From assembly GCA_036960485.1 (NCBI GenBank), contig JBALXS010000011.1, forward strand, positions 6,194 through 70,193: a DNA stretch of 64,000 nt. The letters run 5' to 3'. The position numbers were made by a program, and so were the translations under genes. Below the pieces are notes generated by a model. It saw nothing but the letters and a program-made list of their open reading frames with translations, was not told where the DNA came from and searched no databases. Shown here one piece after another: positions 35,771 to 44,991 of the stretch (within the stretch, counting starts at the first letter, position 1; the number at the start of each line of letters is the position of its first letter). This DNA comes from Rs1 sp036960485 (lineage in GTDB: Bacteria > Pseudomonadota > Gammaproteobacteria > Pseudomonadales > Balneatricaceae).

Positions 35771-35786
35771 TTGTCCCGTAGGACAA
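35771..35786. promoter_or_regulatory. Inverted repeat upstream of the sugar transporter operon
   Basis: TTGTCC-CGTA-GGACAA is a perfect 6-bp inverted repeat 51 bp before the binding-protein start. It may be an operator. It is unlike the AACGTT-centred sites near iolD, so if functional it answers to a different regulator. The rest of 35787-36153 shows no gene. Confidence 0.4.
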
Positions 35787-36153
35787 GTTAAATCATTAAA
35801 GTAGGCTTATGCATTGCATGAAACCAAGTGGCCTTCAATGAACTTCATAAACCCTCAAACTAAGTTTTAGGGTTACTTAAATTGAGCCATGTTGATAATG
35901 GCTCGAATGCTGCAGAATCTCTACCACCAGAGACTGTGTTTTGCTCTTTTTTATTTCCAAGCTTTTATTTTTTAACACATTTATATTTAACTTATCGCTG
36001 ATTTTAAATATTGCGCGATTGGCTTACAAGGTAATACAAATAGCACTGGGCTAGTACATTAAAAGTACATGCATTAAAAAACCCTAACCCACTAACACCG
36101 TAATGACCCATAGTATTGCTTTTTTTAGTACATACTGCCTTTGCGATACTCTC

Positions 36154-37044
36154 TTATTTAATCAAATAACGTTCGATAAATTCACGACTATTAATAGCAT
36201 TTTGCAATGGGTTGTTCGCTATCTCAGGATCCATATCCTGCTCCACTGTTACCCAGCCTTGATAGTTTATTTGCTCCAGAGCGGCGCGCACCGCGCTGAA
36301 ATTGACCGCGCCTTTACCCAGTGGACAAAAGATACCTTGGCTGATCGCGCGATAAAAATCGATCCCTTGATCGACCACGTTTTTATGTATCACACTATCG
36401 ATATCTTTAAAGTGAAGATAAGCAATTCTATCTGCGTATTGGCTGATAATATCCTCGGCCTTCATACCCGCATAATAACAGTGACCAGTATCGACACACA
36501 GGCTAACAAGTTCAGCAGGCAAGTCATCCATTGCTCTGTCCAACTCGTCGCGGTATTCGATATAACAGCCAGTATGAGGGTGCAGTGTCGGTTGAATATC
36601 GTGCGCTAAACAAATCTCACTGGCTTGGCGGATCGTCTCCATCATGGCTTTCCAGTCACCACTATCTAAGCGGGTTGCGCTGCTCACTTGACCTGCTTGA
36701 TCAGTACGGGGTGACACAACATGATCGATTACCACCATGTATTTAGCACCCAGAGCCTGCAGGATTTCACAGTTACGGCGAGTGAAATCTAAAATATCTG
36801 CGCGCTGCGATCCATCATGTAAATGCTTAAACAAAGTACCGGCAATGACCTGCAGATCACGTTGCGCTAACTCATCACGCAGCTGTGAGATATCTGTGGG
36901 TAAAAACCCGAGAGGACCAAGTTCAGTCGCGCTGTAACCTGCACTGCTGATTTCATTCAGTACTTGCTGCCAAGGTAAATTCTTCTCGCTATCTGCGAAC
37001 TCCACGCCCCAAGAACAAGGTGCATTAGACAGTTGTAACTTCAT
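36154..37044 (-). CDS. iolE: Inosose dehydratase/isomerase-like TIM-barrel protein
   Basis: This 296-residue protein has the sugar phosphate isomerase/epimerase TIM-barrel fold. It starts MKLQLSNAPCSWGVEFAD and carries ATELGPLGF, PTLHPHTGCYIE, CVDTGHCYYAG, AYLHFKDID and VTVEQDMD, the metal-binding set of the IolE/IolI group. IolE dehydrates scyllo-inosose; IolI isomerises inosose. I cannot separate the two from the sequence, but no other IolE candidate is in the window. The start at 37044 leaves AAGGA 10 bp upstream; an ATG 9 bp earlier is too close to it. It is divergent from iolD across a 570-bp control region. Confidence 0.82.
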   Translation of the reverse strand: MKLQLSNAPCSWGVEFADSEKNLPWQQVLNEISSAGYSATELGPLGFLPTDISQLRDELAQRDLQVIAGTLFKHLHDGSQRADILDFTRRNCEILQALGAKYMVVIDHVVSPRTDQAGQVSSATRLDSGDWKAMMETIRQASEICLAHDIQPTLHPHTGCYIEYRDELDRAMDDLPAELVSLCVDTGHCYYAGMKAEDIISQYADRIAYLHFKDIDSVIHKNVVDQGIDFYRAISQGIFCPLGKGAVNFSAVRAALEQINYQGWVTVEQDMDPEIANNPLQNAINSREFIERYLIK

Positions 37045-37206
37045 CAATCCCATTTCCTTTAACCACTAGTGATTTCTTTTGAAATCTCTATTTATATGTA
37101 CTTTTCAAAACGCCCAGTACGCTTTTAATAGCGACGAGCCTCTCTTGCTATTTCAACATAAATAACACTTGCTATAACAAACATTAATCAAGGTTCCCGT
37201 TACAAG

Positions 37207-37267
37207 CCTTCACTTTGTAAAGCAAAGAATTTACCCTTTTATGATTAAAGTTTGCTCTGATTCATCT
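37207..37267 (+). repeat. Dispersed repeat copy 1 (61 bp)
   Basis: This copy matches 41904-41964 in the same orientation; I count 47 of 61 identical bases without gaps. Shared blocks are CCTTCACTT, GTAAAGC, GAATT, ACCCTT and ATTCATCT. It lies in the iolE-iolD control region. Confidence 0.65.
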
Positions 37268-37298
37268 TTTAATCGATGAAAAAGCAACCGTATTATTA

Positions 37299-37312
37299 TG
37301 ATAACGTTTTCA
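37299..37312. promoter_or_regulatory. LacI-type operator 1 (iolE-iolD)
   Basis: TGATAACGTTTTCA is a near-perfect palindrome around AACGTT, the form recognised by many LacI-family repressors. Its centre is 93 bp from that of operator 2 at 37392-37405, a spacing that would allow looping. Confidence 0.65.
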
Positions 37313-37391
37313 TCAAGTCAATTAAAAAAATACAATTAATTACAAATAACCCGCGAATACGGCTAATTTGCAGTTTTTATTTATTTTATAT

Positions 37392-37405
37392 TGAAAACGT
37401 TTGCA
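37392..37405. promoter_or_regulatory. LacI-type operator 2 (iolE-iolD)
   Basis: TGAAAACGTTTGCA shares the AACGTT centre and TGA arm of operator 1. It lies about 210 bp before the iolD start. Confidence 0.62.
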
Positions 37406-37612
37406 AAAATCATATGCAATGATTTATATTTCTGCTTGAAGATGAAACAGCGAGTACTTTTTGTGTCTCTATTTTCTACAACCTGTAATGTTTATTGGCA
37501 CGATATCCTGTGAGCTGTTATTAGATTTTCAGAAGATGCGCATAGGCAGAACTAGTAAATAGACAGAGCCAGTAAACAGTTAACTCGCTTATAAAAATAA
37601 AAGGCTAATTAC

Positions 37613-39529
37613 ATGACCGATGTTGCTCAAAACTGCATACGCTTAACCGTTGCTCAAGCGCTGATTAAATATCTAACAGTGCAAAAAATAAAAGATGAAA
37701 GCCGCGGTATTGCTAAAGAGCAATTACTATTTGGTAGTGCTTTTGCTATTTTCGGCCACGGTAATGTCACTTGCCTGGGTGAGCAACTGGCGCAAAACCA
37801 GCAGTTGATCCCCACTTGGCGCGGGCAAAACGAGCAATCCATGGCGTTAGCAGCTGTAGCCTACGCTAAAGCAAATCGACGTAATCGTATTGCAATAGCC
37901 ACCTCCTCTGTAGGCCCTGGTGCAACTAACATGGTAACGGCAGCAGGTGTCGCTCACACTAATCGCTTACCGCTATTGTTGATAAGTGGCGATGTATTCA
38001 ACTCACGTTTACCTGATCCTGTATTACAACAAGCAGAGCATTTTAATAACCCAACCACGACCGTGAACAATGCTTTTGAAGCCGTTACGCGCTACTGGGA
38101 TAGAATTACCAGCCCTGAACAACTGATGCAAAGTTTGCCGCAAGCGATCGCTACATTGCTCGACCCTGCAGATTGTGGTCCGGTATTTCTAGGCCTACCA
38201 CAAGATGTGCAAGGCATGAGTTATGATTTCCCTAAATCCTTTTTCGAAGAAAAAATCCACCGTATACGCCGTCCTCAACCAGAAATGTGTGATTTAGAGG
38301 TTGCTGCGCAACTATTAGTTAAAGCTGAAAAACCAATCATTATTGCCGGCGGAGGGGTGTTCTATTCACACGCTGAAAACGAGCTACTTAGTTTTGCCAA
38401 AAAGCACGCAATTCCAATTGTGGAAACCATTGCAGGTCGCACCCAATTCACTGCAGATCAAAGCTTAAACTGTGGTCCAATTGGACCAACAGGATCCGAT
38501 AGCGCCAATGCTTTAGCTGCACAAGCAGATGTTGTGCTGGCGATTGGCACTCGTTTACAAGATTTTGTCACTAGCTCATGGAGTGCTTTTCAAAACCCCA
38601 ATATGCAGTTAATTAGCATCAACACCGCAAGGTTTGATGCAATTAAGCACCGCGCATTGGCTATTATTGCGGATGCTAAAGCTGCATTAGAGCCGCTTGA
38701 TAGAATAATGAGTGATTTAAGCACTTCGCAACATACAGATGCTGATTTAAACAATCTACGCCAAGCTTGGCTAACCAACGCGCTGCAATTGCGTCAACTA
38801 TGGCTTGATAAAGTAGCACAACGCACCGCCTTAGATGACACTGAAATCTCTTCTTATGCGCAAGTCATTGGCCAAGTAAATAAGCACTGCGATGTTGATG
38901 ACAAAGTAATGACCGCCGCAGGTGGCCTACCAGCAGAGCTAAATATGAACTGGCTTGCCCGCAGTGTCGGCAACTTCGATATTGAGTTTGGCTTCTCTTG
39001 CATGGGTTATGAAATAGCCGGTGGCTGGGGCGCTAAAATTGCAGAACCGGAACGCGATGTGATTGTATTAGTCGGTGATGGCTCTTACCTTATTATGAAT
39101 TCAGATATCTATAGCTCTGTGCTTAGCGGTCACAAAATGATTGTGATTGTCTGTGATAATGCAGGCTTCGCAGTGATTAACAAATTACAAAACAATACCG
39201 GTAACCAATCTTTTAATAACTTACTAGATGACTGTGCTCACCGCCGTGGAGATAAGCCTCTTCCTAGAGTTAATTTTGTGCAACACGCACAAAGCATGGG
39301 TGCCAATGCTGAAAAAATTACCAATGCCAACGATATAGGCGATGCACTAGCTCGCGCAAAAGCCAGTGATGTAAGTTACGTAATAGTGGTTGAGACCGAT
39401 CAGCATCGCTGGTCAAACGTTGATGCTTGGTGGGAAGTAGGTTTACCAGAAACCTCTGATATCCCGGCTGTTAATCAAGCGCGTGAGCAATGGGATTTAG
39501 GTAGAAAGAAACAACGCCGCGGCGTTTAA
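37613..39529 (+). CDS. iolD: 3D-(3,5/4)-trihydroxycyclohexane-1,2-dione hydrolase
   Basis: This 638-residue thiamine diphosphate enzyme opens the ring of trihydroxycyclohexanedione to 5-deoxyglucuronate in myo-inositol breakdown. Catalytic Glu74 lies in WRGQNEQSMA; the ThDP motif runs from GDGSYLIM (Asp489) to Asn516 in CDNAGFA. PTWRGQNEQ, SSVGPGATNM and HRWSNVDAWWEVG are typical of IolD. The length is normal for the family. It opens the plus-strand iol series, with LacI-type operators upstream. Confidence 0.96.
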   Translation: MTDVAQNCIRLTVAQALIKYLTVQKIKDESRGIAKEQLLFGSAFAIFGHGNVTCLGEQLAQNQQLIPTWRGQNEQSMALAAVAYAKANRRNRIAIATSSVGPGATNMVTAAGVAHTNRLPLLLISGDVFNSRLPDPVLQQAEHFNNPTTTVNNAFEAVTRYWDRITSPEQLMQSLPQAIATLLDPADCGPVFLGLPQDVQGMSYDFPKSFFEEKIHRIRRPQPEMCDLEVAAQLLVKAEKPIIIAGGGVFYSHAENELLSFAKKHAIPIVETIAGRTQFTADQSLNCGPIGPTGSDSANALAAQADVVLAIGTRLQDFVTSSWSAFQNPNMQLISINTARFDAIKHRALAIIADAKAALEPLDRIMSDLSTSQHTDADLNNLRQAWLTNALQLRQLWLDKVAQRTALDDTEISSYAQVIGQVNKHCDVDDKVMTAAGGLPAELNMNWLARSVGNFDIEFGFSCMGYEIAGGWGAKIAEPERDVIVLVGDGSYLIMNSDIYSSVLSGHKMIVIVCDNAGFAVINKLQNNTGNQSFNNLLDDCAHRRGDKPLPRVNFVQHAQSMGANAEKITNANDIGDALARAKASDVSYVIVVETDQHRWSNVDAWWEVGLPETSDIPAVNQAREQWDLGRKKQRRGV

Positions 39530-39645
39530 CAATTAATCAACAGCTTTTTCAAAACGTTCTAAGCGAAAGCTGCAACAAATTTAATCGATACAGATCCGAC
39601 TTATTACATATAAAAGTTTGATCGCACAGTTATTTGAGGTATTCA

Positions 39646-40815
39646 ATGTTTAACGAAGAAAGAAGATTAGCCACCCCGATACGCTGGGCAATGGTAGGTG
39701 GCGGTCGCGGTAGCGAGATAGGTCATGCACATCGCGCAGCAGCAGCAAGAGATAATTTATTCACCTTAACCGCGGGCTGCTTTGATCTAGATCCACAACG
39801 CAACCTTGAGTTTGCACAAAACATCGGTGTTGCCACGGATCGTTGTTACAACGATTATAAGGACATGTTTGATGCAGAATCGCACCGCGAAGATGGTATT
39901 CAAGCGGTTTCAGTGGCAACACCAAATGGGACTCACTTTGCAATTTGCAGCGCTGCACTTGATGCAGGCTTACACGTCATCTGTGAAAAGCCGGTTACTT
40001 TCACGGTCGCTGAATCTGAGCAATTAAAGGCTCAAGCAAGTGCAAAAAACAAAATATTCGCGGTGATGTATGGCTACTCTGGATATCAAACAGTGCATCA
40101 AGCACGTGCGATGATTGCACGCGGTGATATAGGCGCAGTACGAGTAATTAATATGAGCTTTGCACACGGCTTTCATAACACTGCCGTTGAAGAACATAGC
40201 CCTGGTGCTAAATGGCGCATGAATCCTGAAATCTCAGGCCCTAGTTATGTGTTAGGTGATTTAGGTACCCATACTTTTTATCTTGCCAGCTTAATGACAG
40301 ATCTTAAAGTGGATAAGCTAAGTTGCATGCGCCAAAGCTTTATTCCCTCACGCGCCCCCCTTGAAGATAACGCACACGTCATGCTCAAGTTTGAATCAGG
40401 TGCCGTTGGCACGCTGTGGGCAAGCTCTGTTAATGCAGGCTCTATGCATCGCCAAATTGTGCGCGTAGTGGGCGAAAAAGGCAGCATAGAATGGTGGGAT
40501 GAGCGACCGAATCAGCTATTAGTTGAAATGCAGGGCGAGCCGGCTCAAACACTAGAGCGTGGCATGGGTTACATGGCTGATAATGACGCCGTGAATTGTA
40601 ATCGTATTGGTGGCGGTCATCCTGAAGGTTTCTTTGAATCTTGGGCAAACTTATATCACCGCTATGCTTTGGCGATGGATGCCATGGATAAAGCCGATAC
40701 TGATACTTTAGCCGAGCTTTGGTATCCAGATATTGATGATGGTATCGAAGGAGTGCGTTTATTAGAGTGCTGTGTTGAATCGGCTGATAATGATTCAGCC
40801 TGGGTTAAATTCTAA
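39646..40815 (+). CDS. Gfo/Idh/MocA-family dehydrogenase of the inositol cluster (1)
   Basis: This 389-residue enzyme has an NAD(P)-binding GGGRGSEIGHAHR near the start, EKPVTF with the catalytic Lys, and GDLGTHTFY with the conserved His. It is longer than typical IolG (about 335), and the GGGRGS form marks a separate subgroup common in iol clusters. It probably oxidises an inositol stereoisomer such as scyllo- or chiro-inositol, or another ring intermediate. The start at 39646 has GAGG 8 bp upstream; an in-frame TTG lies 12 bp earlier. The last base of its stop is the first base of iolC (TAATG). Confidence 0.88.
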   Translation: MFNEERRLATPIRWAMVGGGRGSEIGHAHRAAAARDNLFTLTAGCFDLDPQRNLEFAQNIGVATDRCYNDYKDMFDAESHREDGIQAVSVATPNGTHFAICSAALDAGLHVICEKPVTFTVAESEQLKAQASAKNKIFAVMYGYSGYQTVHQARAMIARGDIGAVRVINMSFAHGFHNTAVEEHSPGAKWRMNPEISGPSYVLGDLGTHTFYLASLMTDLKVDKLSCMRQSFIPSRAPLEDNAHVMLKFESGAVGTLWASSVNAGSMHRQIVRVVGEKGSIEWWDERPNQLLVEMQGEPAQTLERGMGYMADNDAVNCNRIGGGHPEGFFESWANLYHRYALAMDAMDKADTDTLAELWYPDIDDGIEGVRLLECCVESADNDSAWVKF

Positions 40816-41840
40816 TGTATCAGCTTAAGGTTGATCACAGCCGTGAGCTTGATGTTATTTGCTTGGGTCGTGCGGGGGTTGATTTGTATGCACAGCAACC
40901 GCAACAATCTTTTAGTGAAGTCACTAGCTTTAATAAGTTCGTTGGCGGCTCCCCTGCTAACATAGCAACCACTATTGCTAAGCTTGGGGGTAAAGCAGGC
41001 TTTATTGGCTGTGTGTCAGCAGATGGTTTAGGTGATTATGTTCACCAGTATTTAACTGAGCAAGGCATCAACCTTGAAGGCATGCACACTGATGACTCTG
41101 GTACCCGTACCAGCTTGGCCATTACGCAGATGCAGCCTAATGATCCTGAAGTGGTGTTGTATCGTAATAACGCCGCCGATCTAGCGCTTAAGCCACAACA
41201 CATTCAAGCAAGTTACATACAGCGCGCTAAGATACTGTTAATTTCAGGCACTGCACTTTGCATGAGCCCTTCGCGAGAAGCGGCTTTATTAGCGATGAAA
41301 TTAGCTAAGTCACTGGGCACTGTTGTAGTGCTCGATATGGATTATCGCGCCTATTCTTGGTCTGATACACAAACCGCTTCACTCTATTATCAAATAGCAG
41401 TAGCGCTTGCGGATATCGTGATTGGTAACACTGAAGAGTTTGCAATACTTGAAGCACTAAACACCCAAGGTTGCGAGTTAACAAAGGAATTAACTGCAAC
41501 TTGTGATGACAGCAGCGCTCAAAACTTACTTGATTTGGGCTGCCAGCTGGTGATTATTAAAGCCGGTGAAGAAGGCTCTAAAGTTTACGCTCAAAACCAA
41601 AGTATGTTTAAAGGTGCGGTATTTCAAGTACAAGCACAAAAACCTTTTGGTGCAGGCGATGCCTTTGCCGGCAGTTTACTGTTTGCATTACTCGCGCAAT
41701 ATACACTTAAAGATGCTGTTGCTATGGGCGCAGCTTCTGCTGCTATTAACGTAGCAGGGAGCAGCTGCACTGAAGCTTCTCCAAACCTCACGCAGTTAGA
41801 GCAGTTTATGAGTGAGAAAAGTTATCAGTTCAACCGTTAA
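40815..41840 (+). CDS. iolC: 5-dehydro-2-deoxygluconokinase
   Basis: This 341-residue PfkB-family kinase phosphorylates 5-dehydro-2-deoxygluconate. It has VICLGRAGVDLYAQQ, the substrate motif FNKFVGGSPANIATTIAKLGG (read in two overlapping parts near 33-52) and the ATP/catalytic motif FGAGDAFAGSL near 276-286. These are characteristic of IolC. Its ATG overlaps the previous stop as TAATG, so translation is coupled. It is the monofunctional form without the C-terminal DUF2090 domain found in some species. Confidence 0.94.
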   Translation: MYQLKVDHSRELDVICLGRAGVDLYAQQPQQSFSEVTSFNKFVGGSPANIATTIAKLGGKAGFIGCVSADGLGDYVHQYLTEQGINLEGMHTDDSGTRTSLAITQMQPNDPEVVLYRNNAADLALKPQHIQASYIQRAKILLISGTALCMSPSREAALLAMKLAKSLGTVVVLDMDYRAYSWSDTQTASLYYQIAVALADIVIGNTEEFAILEALNTQGCELTKELTATCDDSSAQNLLDLGCQLVIIKAGEEGSKVYAQNQSMFKGAVFQVQAQKPFGAGDAFAGSLLFALLAQYTLKDAVAMGAASAAINVAGSSCTEASPNLTQLEQFMSEKSYQFNR

Positions 41841-41903
41841 CACTAGATATTGCAACTGATAATAATTAAAGATCCCCGAAGTAAGCCTGTTAGTTTAGGC
41901 TCA

Positions 41904-41964
41904 CCTTCACTTCGTAAAGCGGGGAATTCACCCTTAGATGACTCAGGTTTCGCCTCATTCATCT
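41904..41964 (+). repeat. Dispersed repeat copy 2 (61 bp)
   Basis: The partner of the copy at 37207. It lies between iolC and iolB just before the iolB ribosome-binding site. The flanking CCCCGAAGT (41874) and ACTTCGTAAAGCGGGG (41909) can pair, and GCCTGTTAGTTTAGGC between them forms a small inner hairpin, so this intercistronic RNA is structured. Confidence 0.6.
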
Positions 41965-41982
41965 CAATTAAACGGAGGCAAT

Positions 41983-42834
41983 ATGGGAAAGCATATAGCA
42001 CCATACGACAACAAGAACCAACCGATTATTGATGTAAATGACGACACGACACCGTTGTGTTATTTCAACAACGTGCAGCTAAAAAAAGGCGAAAGCTTTA
42101 GCTATCAACTGGATGAGTATGAATCAGTGGTTACCTTAGCGGGCGGCACTTGCGACATTGCGGTAGATGGACAGAGTTTTGAAAATATTGGTCGCAGAAA
42201 AGATGTGTTCGATGGTCATCCCGCCTCTGTTTATGTCCCTCTAAAGCTGAAAGCAACGATTACTTGTATGAGCGAGCACAGCGATATCTTTATTGCTGGC
42301 GGGCGTTATGATAAACAGCTAACACCTTTTGTGATCAGTAATGGTGAGACCCTAGATGACACGGTGCAATACGGTTCTGACGATACTAAAACCCATCGCA
42401 AGATCAAACACATCCTCGGTCAACAAAACAGTGATCTACGTGGTCGATTATTAGTCAGCGAGCTCTTTACCGTAGGCGCTGGCGGCTGGTCGGGCTTCCC
42501 TTCTCACAAACACGATATTGAGCGCCCACCGATAGAAACGCGTTTTGAAGAAGTGTATCAATTCAGATTTAACCCAGGCAAAGGTTTTGGTGCACAGTTT
42601 TTGTATGAAAACGAAGATGAATGCGGCCCGGCTTATCATGTAAAAACCGGCAGCGTCATTGCTATCGATAAAGGCTATCACCCAAGCGTTGCAGCCCCTG
42701 GCTATGAAATGTATTACTTCACTATTATTGTCGGTGCTAAATCAAAATCATTGCGCCAATTTTGGGATCCGCACCATGAGTATCAAGTGCACACCATTCC
42801 CGGTATTAAAGATATGGTGGCTAAATTTAAATAG
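41983..42834 (+). CDS. iolB: 5-deoxy-glucuronate isomerase
   Basis: This 283-residue cupin-fold enzyme converts 5-deoxyglucuronate to 5-dehydro-2-deoxygluconate. VGAGGWSGFPSHKHD and ERPPIETRFEEVYQFRFNP carry the metal-binding His and Glu residues of IolB, and GYHPSVAAPGYEMYYFTI the C-terminal site. The start at 41983 has GGAGG 6 bp upstream; a reading from 41938 would add an unrelated tail. It follows iolC by 142 bp. Confidence 0.95.
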   Translation: MGKHIAPYDNKNQPIIDVNDDTTPLCYFNNVQLKKGESFSYQLDEYESVVTLAGGTCDIAVDGQSFENIGRRKDVFDGHPASVYVPLKLKATITCMSEHSDIFIAGGRYDKQLTPFVISNGETLDDTVQYGSDDTKTHRKIKHILGQQNSDLRGRLLVSELFTVGAGGWSGFPSHKHDIERPPIETRFEEVYQFRFNPGKGFGAQFLYENEDECGPAYHVKTGSVIAIDKGYHPSVAAPGYEMYYFTIIVGAKSKSLRQFWDPHHEYQVHTIPGIKDMVAKFK

Positions 42835-42962
42835 TGCAGCGAGTTGCGAGTGACTTTATGAAGTGCTACCTAGCTTGCAACTGTTTTGCCTTTTTCTTTT
42901 AACTTTTTTTACTCGATACTCGAGACTGCTTTTACTCGATAGCGCCTCAAGGAGGCTAATTT

Positions 42963-43793
42963 ATGCTAGTTACGCTTAATGAAATATTGCCACAGGCCAG
43001 TGCCAGTAAAGGTGCTGTGCCCTGCTGTAATGTGTTTGGTTTTGAAGATGCGATAGCCATTATCAAAGTCGCTGAACAACTGCAAAAACCGGTTATTTTA
43101 GCCACTAATAAAGATATGGTTGAGCAGCTTGGTGTGCAAACACTCGCAGGTATGTTGCTACCTCTAATTGAGAGAAGCAGTGCTCAAGTTTGTCTGCATC
43201 TAGATCATTGCTATGACGAAAGTACCGTCTATCAAGCAATGCATGCTGGTTACAGCTCGGTGATGTTTGATGGATCGCAGCTAAGCCTTGCAGAAAACAT
43301 CCGTCGTACTAAGCAAGTGGTTGAGGTAGCTGATGCATTGAATGTTAGTGTTGAGGGTGAAATAGGCTCAGTCCCTTATCAAGAGGGTCGCGACCATATT
43401 AAATCTATTTACACAGTGCCAGAAGAAGCCGCGCAATATGCCAGTGAAAGCGGTCTGGATTGCCTAGCCGTGGCGGTAGGTAATATTCATCGCTTATCTG
43501 CACCCACCAGCGTAATTGATTTTTCACTGCTAGAAGAGATACAAACGCTAGTGAAGGTGCCATTAGTGATTCATGGTACTTCTGGTATCAAAGAAAGTGA
43601 TCTTCTCAAACTCAAGCAAACCGCTGTTGCTAAATTTAATGTCGGGACTTCATTGCGCCAAGCATTAGGCTATGAACTACGTAAAGTCATGGCAGCTGAG
43701 CCACAGCAATACGACAGGCAGTATTTACTGGCAAAAACAGCACCTGCTATTGAAGCGGAAGCTGGCAGAATCATCAGATTATTAGCTGAGTAA
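42963..43793 (+). CDS. iolJ: Class II aldolase, probable 6-phospho-5-dehydro-2-deoxygluconate aldolase
   Basis: This 276-residue zinc aldolase of the FbaA/GatY/IolJ group has HLDHC (zinc His near 78-81), GYSSVMFDGS, EGEIG and VIHGTSGI, the usual metal and phosphate sites. IolJ splits the phosphorylated intermediate into dihydroxyacetone phosphate and malonate semialdehyde. Position after iolB supports that role over fructose bisphosphate aldolase. AAGGAGG lies about 8 bp before the ATG. Confidence 0.88.
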   Translation: MLVTLNEILPQASASKGAVPCCNVFGFEDAIAIIKVAEQLQKPVILATNKDMVEQLGVQTLAGMLLPLIERSSAQVCLHLDHCYDESTVYQAMHAGYSSVMFDGSQLSLAENIRRTKQVVEVADALNVSVEGEIGSVPYQEGRDHIKSIYTVPEEAAQYASESGLDCLAVAVGNIHRLSAPTSVIDFSLLEEIQTLVKVPLVIHGTSGIKESDLLKLKQTAVAKFNVGTSLRQALGYELRKVMAAEPQQYDRQYLLAKTAPAIEAEAGRIIRLLAE

Positions 43794-43840
43794 AGCACAA
43801 TCATCGCGCCCAATAAGGTCAAAGAAAAAAGGTAGAGTGC

Positions 43841-44986
43841 ATGCAAACTGATCAAGTAAACAATCAAGTAAATACAGCAATCGGCATCGGCGTCATCGGT
43901 GGTGGTTACATGGGCAAACGTCATGCGGTCGCCATGCAATCGGTTGGTGCATTGTGTAACACTACATTACGCCCTGTCTGCGAGATGATCTGCACTACCA
44001 CCGCTAAAGGCGCGGCTTTAAAAGCACAGCAATTTGGCTTTAAACGCTCAACCGATGATTGGCAAGTACTGGTCAATGATCCAGCAGTTGAAGCAATAAT
44101 TATTGCCAGCCCACAGGAAACCCACTTAGCCATTTGCAGCGCTGCTTTTGCCCTGGGTAAACCCGTATTGTGTGAGAAACCCTTAGGCGCTTCGCTAAGT
44201 GATGCCACTAAAATGACTGAGCTGGCCGCTGTGAGTCAGTGCATTAATATGGTCGGTTTCAACTATATCCGCACCCCGCTCACCCAATACGCCAAGCAAT
44301 TGATCGAACAAGGCATGATTGGTGATGTTACTTATTTTCGTGGTGAGCACAGCGAAGATTTTTACGCTGATCCTAACGCTCCTGCAAGCTGGCGCACCCA
44401 AGGCAGGGCTAACGGCACCATGGGCGATTTAGCCCCTCACATGATCAACGCTGCGATCTACTTACTTGGCCCCATTGAAAAGCTTTGCGCACAGATAGAG
44501 ACAGTGCATGCTACGCGTCCAAACCAAGATAAAACACAACCCGCACAAGCGGTTACTAATGATGATCAAGCGCAGTTTATCTGCAAGTTCGCAGCCGGTG
44601 CCAGCGGTCATCTCGCGTTTAGCCGTGTGGCAAGTGGTCGAAAGATGGGACTGATTTACGAAATCACCGGCACCAAAGGCGCTATTCGCTTCGATCAAGA
44701 AGATCAAAACGCACTATGGCTTTATCAAAATGATCAACCCCTTGCCCAACAAGGCTTTCGCAAGATATTAAGCAATCCAGAGCACCCCGATTATGCTTTG
44801 TTCTGTGAAGGACCTGGTCACGGTACTGGCTATCAAGATCAACTCATTTTAGAAGCGAGAGATTTTTTACAAGCCATTGAAACCGGCGGCACACAGTGGC
44901 CTGTTTTCGCAGACGGCTTAGCCACCAGTAAAGTTGTCGATGCTGCTTGGCGCTCTCAAGAAAATGCGGCTTGGGTGGATGTTTAA
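43841..44986 (+). CDS. Gfo/Idh/MocA-family dehydrogenase of the inositol cluster (2)
   Basis: This 381-residue enzyme has IGVIGGGYMGKRHAVAMQ as NAD(P)-binding start, ASPQETH, CEKPLGA with catalytic Lys and MGDLAPHMI with the active-site His. It is a different subgroup from the dehydrogenase at 39646. Together they may handle different inositol isomers; neither looks like textbook IolG. It starts 47 bp after the aldolase and ends the plus-strand iol series. An 18-bp tandem array begins 5 bp after its stop. Confidence 0.86.
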   Translation: MQTDQVNNQVNTAIGIGVIGGGYMGKRHAVAMQSVGALCNTTLRPVCEMICTTTAKGAALKAQQFGFKRSTDDWQVLVNDPAVEAIIIASPQETHLAICSAAFALGKPVLCEKPLGASLSDATKMTELAAVSQCINMVGFNYIRTPLTQYAKQLIEQGMIGDVTYFRGEHSEDFYADPNAPASWRTQGRANGTMGDLAPHMINAAIYLLGPIEKLCAQIETVHATRPNQDKTQPAQAVTNDDQAQFICKFAAGASGHLAFSRVASGRKMGLIYEITGTKGAIRFDQEDQNALWLYQNDQPLAQQGFRKILSNPEHPDYALFCEGPGHGTGYQDQLILEARDFLQAIETGGTQWPVFADGLATSKVVDAAWRSQENAAWVDV

Positions 44987-44991
44987 TGATA

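Noticed and set aside
37613..39529. Acetolactate synthase
   Set aside because: It shares the thiamine diphosphate fold, but the PTWRGQNEQ and HRWSNVDAWWEVG motifs and iol neighbours identify IolD.
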